Assembly: GCA_043751715.1 (NCBI GenBank)
Contig: JAYUZO010000043.1
Location: forward strand, 1 to 7,757
Reading direction: 5' to 3'
DNA: 7,757 nucleotides
DNA from: JAAFHS01 sp043751715
GTDB lineage: Bacteria > Pseudomonadota > Alphaproteobacteria > Rhodobacterales > Rhodobacteraceae
Shown: in pieces, positions 1-5,136 of the stretch
Numbering within the stretch: the first letter of the stretch is position 1
Layout of the letters: each line of letters begins with the position of its first letter
Translations under genes and position numbers: made by a program
The notes under the pieces: model-generated
What the model was told of the DNA's origin: nothing
The model's database searches: none
The model's input: the letters and a program-made list of their open reading frames with translations, nothing else

Positions 1-915
1 CCCGAACCTGTGCAAGAGCCGCCCCCACCCGAAGTGACCGAGCCACTGCCCGAACTGGTGCCAGAAGGCCCGACTGGCGAGGCAACACCCCAGCCCCTGC
101 CGCCATCGGATGATCCCCAGCCGGTGCCAACGCCGCTGGCCGATGCGCGCCCGCGTCCGCGTCCGGCTGATCTGGTGGCCCCGGTGCCGGTTGAGGAAAC
201 GCCGGATGTGGAAACGTCGCCCACGCCCGAACAAGCCGTCAGTGAAGTGCCGACCGAAGAACCGGTTATCGAGGAACCCCCGGTCGAGGAAACCGCGCCC
301 GAGGCGGCAGCAACCGAACTGGTGCCTGAACAACTGGACGAGCCGGAGGTGGCCACCCTGGCCCCGGCCACCAGCCCGCGCCCAAGGGCAAGGCCCGCAC
401 CGCCAGCCGAACCTGATCCGGTGGTCGAAGACACACCGGCAGAACAGCCCGCAACCGAACCCGCCCCAGACCCGGCCACCGATCAGGCCGCCATTGATGA
501 GGCGCTTGCCGCAGCATTGGCCGAAGAAGCCCCGGCGGAAGAGCCTGCAACGGAAAGCCCGCCCACTGGTGCTGGTGGCACGCCGCTGGGGCAGGCGCTG
601 ACGGCAGGCGAATTGGGCGATTTCCGCGCACAGGTACAGCAACGGTGGAACGTGGGTGCGCTGTCGACCGAGGCGTTGGCGGTAAGCGTGACCATCGCGG
701 TCACGGTTGGCCCTGATGGCGTGCCGGATGCCGGTTCGGTGCGGATGGTGGCGGCGACCGGCGGATCAGATGCGGCAATCAATGCGGCCTATGAGGTCGC
801 CAAACGGGCCATCCTGACGGCAGGGCGGCGCGGTCTGGCGCTTCCATTGGACAAGTATGAAACGTGGCGCGAATTGGAGATCACCTTTGATGCGTCATCC
901 CGGCAACTAAGATGA
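1..915 (+). CDS. tolA: TolA, cell-envelope energy-transducing protein (5' end outside window)
   Basis: TolA is the inner-membrane-anchored protein of the Tol-Pal system that crosses the periplasm and passes TolQR-driven motion to TolB and Pal during outer-membrane constriction. The frame is open from base 1, so the N-terminus with its membrane anchor is missing; 304 codons are visible. Codons 1 to about 195 form a low-complexity linker rich in Pro, Glu and Ala, with no lysine or cysteine. Two short Arg-Pro clusters (codons 50-55 and 127-132) are its only basic residues. Codons about 200-304 form a compact C-terminal domain of TolA/TonB type: a start 'FRAQVQQRWNVG', then beta strands with 'VTVGPDGVPDAGSVRM' and a helix 'AAINAAYEVAKRAIL'. 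The assignment depends strongly on tolB and pal following. The linker differs from the Ala/Lys helical domain II of E. coli TolA, so a generic TonB-like protein would be the alternative call without context. The stop TGA (913-915) overlaps an ATG at 912 that opens the tolB frame. Confidence 0.9.
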   Translation, partial: PEPVQEPPPPEVTEPLPELVPEGPTGEATPQPLPPSDDPQPVPTPLADARPRPRPADLVAPVPVEETPDVETSPTPEQAVSEVPTEEPVIEEPPVEETAPEAAATELVPEQLDEPEVATLAPATSPRPRARPAPPAEPDPVVEDTPAEQPATEPAPDPATDQAAIDEALAAALAEEAPAEEPATESPPTGAGGTPLGQALTAGELGDFRAQVQQRWNVGALSTEALAVSVTIAVTVGPDGVPDAGSVRMVAATGGSDAAINAAYEVAKRAILTAGRRGLALPLDKYETWRELEITFDASSRQLR

Positions 916-1010
916 ACTGCAATTCCCCGCCGAACGGTGCAAAACCCCTGTTTTTCCCCGCCCGACACCAGATAAAAGACGATAACGAGCACAGTATAAA
1001 CGAGCGCAAG

Positions 1011-1015
1011 AAGGA
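1011..1015 (+). promoter_or_regulatory. Ribosome binding site of tolB
   Basis: AAGGA lies 7 nt before the ATG at 1023. It decides the tolB start, because the frame is also open from an earlier ATG at 912. The 1023 start places a signal peptide at the very N-terminus; the 912 start would put 37 mostly polar residues in front of it. A TATAAA at 995-1000 resembles a -10 box, but I see no -35 element at a suitable distance. Confidence 0.7.
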
Positions 1016-1022
1016 CACCTGC

Positions 1023-2357
1023 ATGACCCTGCTCAGAACCCTGATCCCGGCCCTGGCGCTTGCGCTGTCTGCCGTTACCCCCTTGGCCAGCACACCCGTG
1101 CAGGCCGAACCGCTGCGCATTATCCTTGACAGCCCGGTGATTGAACCGCTGCCTTTTGCCATCCCGCAGTTCATTGCCGAAAACGGTGATGCCGGGCAGT
1201 ATGCCACCGATATCAGCCGTGTTGTGGCATCCGATCTGGTGAATTCGGGTCTGTTCCGTGAAATTGGGGCCGAGGCGTATATCAGCAATGTCACCAGCTT
1301 TGACGCGCCGGTGTCGTATAACGACTGGCAGGCGATCAATGCGCAGGCGCTGATTACCGGGTCGGTCAGTGCCAGCGGTGACCGGATCGTGGTCAAGTTC
1401 AGGCTGTTCGATATTGCATCGGGTCAACCGTTGGGTGAAGGGCTGCAATTTGCAGGCACGCCGGGCAGCTGGCGGCGGATGGCGCACAAGGTGTCAGATG
1501 CGGTCTATAGCCGGATCACCAGCGAAAGCGGCTATTTCGACAGCCGCGTGGTGTATGTAGAAGAGAGCGGCCCCAAGGATAACCGGCTAAAGCGGCTGGC
1601 GGTGATGGATTACGACGGGGCCAATGTGGCCTATCTGACCGACAGCTCCTCTATCGTGTTGGCACCGCGCTTTTCGCCCGGTGGCGAAAGCATCCTGTTC
1701 ACGTCATATTCCAGCGGGTTTCCTGCGATTTACATCATGGATGTGGCGACGCTTGGTATCCGTTCACTGGGCGAGCAGCCCGGCACGATGACATTTGCCC
1801 CACGGTTTTCGCCAAACGGGCGGACGGTCGTGTTCAGTCTGGAACAGGGCGGCAATACGGATATTTACACCGTGGATGTGGGGTCGGGCCAGCTGAACCA
1901 GCTGACCAACGCGCCGTCGATTGAAACGGCACCGTCATTCAGCCCGGATGGCAACCAGATCGTGTTTGAAAGTGACCGTTCGGGCAATCAGCAACTGTAT
2001 ATCATGTCGGCAAATGGTGGTGAGGCGCGGCGCATTTCCAGCGGGGCGGGGCGCTATGGCACGCCGGTCTGGTCGCCGCGCGGTGATCTGATTGCGTTCA
2101 CCAAACAGAACGAGGGGCGGTTCCACATCGGCGTCATGCGCACCGATGGCAGCGCTGAGGGCCTTCTGACCTCATCCTATCTGGATGAAGGCCCAACCTG
2201 GGCCCCGAATGGCCGTGTCATCATGTTCACGCGCCAAGGGGCGGGGGCCGAAGGCCAGCCTGCGCTGTTCAGCGTTGATATCTCGGGGCGCAACCTGCGG
2301 CAGGTGCCAACGGCTGGCCCGGCATCAGACCCGGCCTGGAGCCCGCTTTTGCCGTGA
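1023..2357 (+). CDS. tolB: TolB, periplasmic beta-propeller of the Tol-Pal system
   Basis: TolB is a soluble periplasmic protein that binds Pal and TolA and regulates Pal's hold on peptidoglycan. From ATG 1023 the protein has 444 residues (E. coli TolB about 430). Residues 1-28 are a Sec signal peptide with probable cleavage 'PVQA|EP'. Residues about 29-170 correspond to the TolB N-terminal domain. The rest is a six-bladed propeller. Repeated 'P-x-F/W-S/A-P' strands begin at residues 214 (APRFSPGG), 259 (APRFSPNG), 303 (APSFSPDG), 347 (TPVWSPRG), 390 (GPTWAPNG) and 436 (DPAWSP), spaced 43-46 residues apart, and the protein ends just inside the last one. The gap to tolA is 107 nt and to pal 88 nt, consistent with an operon. 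The start was chosen from the AAGGA site and the signal peptide. Identity is secure from repeats, length and neighbours. Confidence 0.97.
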   Translation: MTLLRTLIPALALALSAVTPLASTPVQAEPLRIILDSPVIEPLPFAIPQFIAENGDAGQYATDISRVVASDLVNSGLFREIGAEAYISNVTSFDAPVSYNDWQAINAQALITGSVSASGDRIVVKFRLFDIASGQPLGEGLQFAGTPGSWRRMAHKVSDAVYSRITSESGYFDSRVVYVEESGPKDNRLKRLAVMDYDGANVAYLTDSSSIVLAPRFSPGGESILFTSYSSGFPAIYIMDVATLGIRSLGEQPGTMTFAPRFSPNGRTVVFSLEQGGNTDIYTVDVGSGQLNQLTNAPSIETAPSFSPDGNQIVFESDRSGNQQLYIMSANGGEARRISSGAGRYGTPVWSPRGDLIAFTKQNEGRFHIGVMRTDGSAEGLLTSSYLDEGPTWAPNGRVIMFTRQGAGAEGQPALFSVDISGRNLRQVPTAGPASDPAWSPLLP

Positions 2358-2376
2358 AATGCCCCCGATGCTGTGA

Positions 2377-2405
2377 TTAACAGGGCGAATAAAACCTGAT
2401 ATGGT
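2377..2405 (+). promoter_or_regulatory. Putative sigma70-type extended -10 promoter of pal
   Basis: In the tolB-pal gap, TTAACA (2377-2382, 5 of 6 matches to TTGACA) is followed after 17 nt by TATGGT (2400-2405, 4 of 6 to TATAAT). TG occurs one base before the -10 (T2397 G2398), as in an extended -10 promoter. The predicted transcript would start near 2412, about 34 nt before the pal start codon. This would let the abundant lipoprotein Pal be made independently of tolQRAB. It is a motif match only; alphaproteobacterial promoters are loosely conserved, so a chance match is possible. Confidence 0.4.
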
Positions 2406-2430
2406 GCCGGAAATTCGAGCACGACCCAAA

Positions 2431-2435
2431 AAGGA
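2431..2435 (+). promoter_or_regulatory. Ribosome binding site of pal
   Basis: AAGGA sits 10 nt before ATG 2446 and 19 nt before the next in-frame ATG at 2455. This favours 2446 over 2455. It also argues against an upstream in-frame ATG at 2401, which would add 15 charged residues ahead of the lipoprotein signal. Confidence 0.6.
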
Positions 2436-2445
2436 AAAACAAGAA

Positions 2446-2967
2446 ATGGCGTATATGACGAAAGCCCTGATCCTGACGATGGCCCTTGGCCTGTCGGCCT
2501 GCAAGAACCCTGACCGGTACGGCGCGGCTGGACCGGGTGATGGCACGGGCGGGGCAGGCGGCATTCAGACCGGCGGCCTTGGTGATGCGTCTGATCCACG
2601 GTCGGTGGCCTATTTCAACCAGACGGTCGGTGACCGGGTGCTGTTTGCGGTGGATCAGGCCACGCTTTCCGACACGGCACGCCAGACGTTGGCGGGACAG
2701 GCGCAATGGCTGAACACCAACAGCGATTACGCGATCATCATTGAGGGCCACGCCGATGAGCAAGGCACGCGTGAATACAACCTGGCACTTGGTGCGCGCC
2801 GTGCAAGTGCCGTGCAGGATTTTCTGATTTCACAGGGCATTTCGGCCAGTCGGATGCGCACGGTATCCTATGGCAAGGAACGCCCGGTTGAGGTGTGTTC
2901 GGACGAATCCTGCTTCTCGCGCAACCGGCGCGCGGTAACGGTGCTGTCTGTGGGCGCGGGGGCGTAA
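2446..2967 (+). CDS. pal: Pal, peptidoglycan-associated outer-membrane lipoprotein
   Basis: Pal is anchored in the outer membrane by its lipidated N-terminal cysteine and binds peptidoglycan non-covalently through an OmpA-like domain, tethering the outer membrane to the wall. From ATG 2446 it has 173 residues, the same length as E. coli Pal. Residues 1-18 are a short lipoprotein signal peptide ending in the lipobox LSAC, with C19 the lipidation site. A Gly-rich linker (about 20-48) follows. The OmpA-like domain spans about 55-172: 'VLFAVDQATLSDTAR', then 'IIEGHADEQGTREYNLALG' and 'ARRA'. D104 and R119 occupy the spacing of the Asp/Arg pair that binds diaminopimelate in OmpA-like domains. C151 and C156 near the C-terminus could form a disulfide in the periplasm; a similar cysteine pair is, from memory, common in alphaproteobacterial Pal. 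The residue after C19 is Lys, not Asp, consistent with outer-membrane sorting under the E. coli rule. Confidence 0.97.
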   Translation: MAYMTKALILTMALGLSACKNPDRYGAAGPGDGTGGAGGIQTGGLGDASDPRSVAYFNQTVGDRVLFAVDQATLSDTARQTLAGQAQWLNTNSDYAIIIEGHADEQGTREYNLALGARRASAVQDFLISQGISASRMRTVSYGKERPVEVCSDESCFSRNRRAVTVLSVGAGA

Positions 2968-2971
2968 CGTC

Positions 2972-3799
2972 ATGCTGCGCTGGCTGATCGTTTCCACGGC
3001 TATCGCCCTGACGGCACCTGCGTTCGCGCAGGGCAGTCCGGAAACGCTGGCCGATATCAAGGCGCAGATTTCGGTACTGGCCGGGCAGTTCAACGCGCTG
3101 AAGTCTGAACTTGTCACCTCGGGCCAGGCGGCCACGGGGGCTGCGGGTGGTGATGCGCTGCAACGGCTGGATGCGATTGAGGCTGAACTGGCGCGGCTGA
3201 ACGGGCAAGCGGAACAGACAGAGTTGCGCCTGTCACGCGTGGTGCAGGAAGGCACGACACAGCTGGAAGATCTGCAATTCCGGGTGTGCGAGCTGGAAGA
3301 GGGCTGCGATGTGATGGCGCTGCCAATGTTGAGCCTTGATGGCGGCGGCGGCGGGGCAGCACCTGCTGTTGCGGTTGATCCGGTTGCCGATGGCGCCACG
3401 GGTGGGGCGGAACTTGCCATGGGCGAACAGGCAGACTTTGACCGGGCCGAGGGGGTGCTCGGTCAGGGTGACTTTCAAGGGGCTGCAGCGCTCTTTGCGA
3501 CCTTTACCCAATCCTATCCGGGCAGCCCCCTGACCCAACGCGCGCAACTGCGGCGGGGTGATGCCCTGAACAGTGCAGGCGATACGGCGAACGCGGCGCG
3601 GTCGTATCTGGAGGCGTTTTCTGGCGCACCGGACGGGGCGCTTGCGGGTGAGGCGCTGTTGAAACTGGGGCAGGGTCTGGGGGCACTGGGCCAGCAGCAG
3701 GATGCCTGCGTGACGCTGGCCGAAGTCGGCGTGCGGTTTCCGGGCAGCATTGATGCAACGAATGCGCAGGTGTCGATGCAGGGGCTGGGGTGTCAGTAA
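2972..3799 (+). CDS. cpoB: CpoB (YbgF), periplasmic coiled-coil/TPR protein of the Tol-Pal system
   Basis: CpoB (formerly YbgF) binds TolA and, in E. coli, coordinates Tol-Pal constriction with septal peptidoglycan synthesis by PBP1B-LpoB. The protein has 275 residues (E. coli 263). Residues 1-19 are a Sec signal peptide with likely cleavage 'AFA|QG'. Residues about 25-105 have heptad-like helical sequence rich in Leu, Ala, Glu and Gln, matching the trimeric coiled coil of the family. A Gly/Ala/Val-rich linker follows (about 118-148). Residues about 150-275 are tetratricopeptide-type repeats: 'DFDRAEGVLGQGDFQGAA', then 'FTQSYPGSPLTQRAQL', then 'LLKLGQGLGALGQQQDAC'. There are two cysteine pairs, C106/C112 after the coiled coil and C246/C274 in the TPR part. 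The start lies only 4 nt after the pal stop, with a G-rich stretch instead of a clear Shine-Dalgarno, suggesting translation coupled to pal. Its 3' end overlaps tilS by 10 nt. Confidence 0.93.
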   Translation: MLRWLIVSTAIALTAPAFAQGSPETLADIKAQISVLAGQFNALKSELVTSGQAATGAAGGDALQRLDAIEAELARLNGQAEQTELRLSRVVQEGTTQLEDLQFRVCELEEGCDVMALPMLSLDGGGGGAAPAVAVDPVADGATGGAELAMGEQADFDRAEGVLGQGDFQGAAALFATFTQSYPGSPLTQRAQLRRGDALNSAGDTANAARSYLEAFSGAPDGALAGEALLKLGQGLGALGQQQDACVTLAEVGVRFPGSIDATNAQVSMQGLGCQ

Positions 3800-5058
3800 C
3801 AGGCGACTGGCCGCTGGATCCGGGTGACGATGCCGGCCTGTTGCAAAAGGCGCTGCATGCTTTTCCACCGGACGGGTTTGACAAGATCGGCGTGGCGGTA
3901 TCGGGCGGTGGGGATTCCATCGCCCTTTTGCATCTGCTGCACCGCTGCGCGCCGCATGCGGGCTGGGCCTTGCAGGCCGTGACAGTGGATCATGGCTTGC
4001 GCGCAGGGTCTGCGGCCGAGGCGGCGGGCGTGGCTTCCTATTGTGCCACTTTGTGCGTGCCGCATGCGGTGTTGCTATGGGAACATGGCGCGATTGCGGG
4101 CAATCTGATGGATGCGGCGCGCAAGGCACGGATGCGGCTGATCGGGGACTGGGCAGGGGCGCGTGGCATTGGCCATGTGACACTTGGCCATACGGCAGAT
4201 GATCGGGCCGAGACATTTCTGATGGGGCTTGCGCGGGCATCAGGCCTTGATGGGCTGGCAGGCATGCGCAGGGTCTGGCGTGCGGATGGTATCGCTTGGG
4301 CACGGCCTTTGTTGGACGTCAGCCGCGCTAATTTGCGCAATTATCTGCAGCGGCATGGCATTGGCTGGGTCGACGACCCGACGAATGATGATGATAGCTT
4401 TACCCGGATCAAGGCACGCAAGGCGCTTGCGGTCTTGGCCCCGTTAGGGATTTCGGTGCAAGGCCTGACGCTGACAATCGCCAATCTGGCAGAAGCGCAG
4501 CAGGCGCTAAGGCAAGTGCTGCGGACGGCAGTCTGTGAACATGTGTCGCAGGCGGCAGGCGGATTACAGATCAGCCGCGCAGCGTTTGGGGCGATGCCGG
4601 ATGATTTGCAAAGGCGGCTTGTGCTGGCGGCCATTGGTTGGCTTTCGGGTGAAGGCTATCCGCCCCGTGCCGATAAGCAATATAAACTGATTGCTGCGAT
4701 CCGTGGTGGGCGGACCGCCACTTTGAATGGCTGTCAGTTCAAAAACAGTGGCGATTCCATCCGCATCTTGCGCGAACCCAAGGCCATTTCCACGCTTGAA
4801 ACCCCGACCACCGCCCTGTGGGACCATCGCTGGCACCTGTCCGGCCCGCATGCCGCTGATCTGACCATCCGCGCCTTGGGTGACGCAATCCGGCAGTGCC
4901 CGGACTGGCGCAGAACGGGCATTGCCCGCGACACTTTGGTTACCACCCCCGCCATCTGGTGTGGCGATACCTTGATAGCCGCCCCCTTGGCGGGCATTTC
5001 AAACGGCTGGACCGCTGAAATCACCCAAAGCCTTCACGCTTTCATCTTATCGCATTGA
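3790..5058 (+). CDS. tilS: TilS, tRNA(Ile)-lysidine synthetase
   Basis: TilS uses ATP to attach lysine to C34 of tRNA-Ile(CAU), changing both its codon reading (AUG to AUA) and its charging (Met to Ile). It is cytoplasmic and usually essential. The protein has 422 residues (E. coli 432). The N-terminal N-type ATP pyrophosphatase domain shows the PP-loop SGGGDS at residues 38-43, 'VDHGLR' at 66-71 and the family signature 'GHTADDRAET' at 133-142, followed by 'ASGLDGLAGM'. The 'WVDDPTNDDDSFTR' segment (193 onward) is the tRNA-binding TilS signature. The C-terminal part (about 215-422) is weakly conserved, with 'GGRTATLNGCQF' resembling alphaproteobacterial TilS. The start GTG 3790 lies inside the cpoB end in another frame, with AGGGG 5 nt upstream. 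A TTG at 3841 is the next in-frame alternative and would still keep the PP-loop. Position after cpoB and before ftsH is, from memory, typical of Rhodobacterales. Confidence 0.95.
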   Translation: MSVTGDWPLDPGDDAGLLQKALHAFPPDGFDKIGVAVSGGGDSIALLHLLHRCAPHAGWALQAVTVDHGLRAGSAAEAAGVASYCATLCVPHAVLLWEHGAIAGNLMDAARKARMRLIGDWAGARGIGHVTLGHTADDRAETFLMGLARASGLDGLAGMRRVWRADGIAWARPLLDVSRANLRNYLQRHGIGWVDDPTNDDDSFTRIKARKALAVLAPLGISVQGLTLTIANLAEAQQALRQVLRTAVCEHVSQAAGGLQISRAAFGAMPDDLQRRLVLAAIGWLSGEGYPPRADKQYKLIAAIRGGRTATLNGCQFKNSGDSIRILREPKAISTLETPTTALWDHRWHLSGPHAADLTIRALGDAIRQCPDWRRTGIARDTLVTTPAIWCGDTLIAAPLAGISNGWTAEITQSLHAFILSH

Positions 5059-5084
5059 ACGTGGGCACAATGTCTCTATCTTAG
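5054..5084 (+). promoter_or_regulatory. Putative heat-shock (RpoH-type) promoter of ftsH
   Basis: ATTG (5054-5057, against CTTG), a spacer of exactly 17 nt, then TCTATCTTAG (5075-5084) matches the alphaproteobacterial heat-shock promoter pattern CTTG-N17/18-CYTATNTNNG with one mismatch in each element. The -35 part overlaps the tilS stop codon. The same bases also read as a weak sigma70 promoter: TTGAAC (5055-5060), 16 nt, TATCTT (5077-5082). Either would give a transcript starting near 5090, with a leader of about 45 nt. FtsH is a known heat-shock protein and RpoH is a known FtsH substrate in E. coli, so such a promoter would make biological sense. Evidence is motif matching only. Confidence 0.42.
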
Positions 5085-5094
5085 TAATCAAGCA

Positions 5095-5113
5095 GCGGCG
5101 CCACCTGCGCCGC
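5095..5113 (+). other. GC-rich hairpin in the ftsH leader
   Basis: GCGGCGC (5095-5101) and GCGCCGC (5107-5113) form a perfect 7-bp inverted repeat with the 5-nt loop CACCT. It lies 37 nt after the tilS stop and 11 nt before the ftsH Shine-Dalgarno. The downstream bases (CTTGCATTC) are not a T-run, so this is not a classical intrinsic terminator. It could pause or attenuate transcription from tilS, protect a processed 5' end or influence ftsH translation. The structure is directly visible; the role is unknown. Confidence 0.5.
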
Positions 5114-5124
5114 CTTGCATTCAT

Positions 5125-5130
5125 GGGAGA
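5125..5130 (+). promoter_or_regulatory. Ribosome binding site of ftsH (GTG start)
   Basis: GGGAGA lies 6 nt before GTG 5137. It supports the GTG as the true start even though an ATG occurs 7 nt further on, because that ATG (5144) is out of frame. The GTG start puts the first membrane helix at residues 7-24, as expected for FtsH. Confidence 0.7.
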
Positions 5131-5136
5131 ATTTTC

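Noticed and set aside
1..600. Repetitive Pro/Glu codons as a tandem repeat or mobile element
   Set aside because: The similarity is compositional at the protein level. I see no exact repeated DNA unit of constant length, and the frame continues into a normal TolA C-terminal domain.
923..966. Imperfect direct repeat TTCCCCGCCGAAC / TTCCCCGCCCGAC in the tolA-tolB gap
   Set aside because: Only two short imperfect copies in C-rich sequence, with no symmetry or promoter context that would make an operator convincing.
995..1000. TATAAA as a tolB promoter -10
   Set aside because: No acceptable -35 element 15-19 nt upstream and no extended -10 TG. Probably chance in an A-rich leader.
3233..4303. 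A 356-codon open frame on the - strand, opposite cpoB and tilS
   Set aside because: It lies antisense to two well-supported genes, is rich in Pro, Arg, His and Ala as expected from the complement of GC-rich codons, and has no recognisable domain or clear ribosome binding site. It is a shadow frame.
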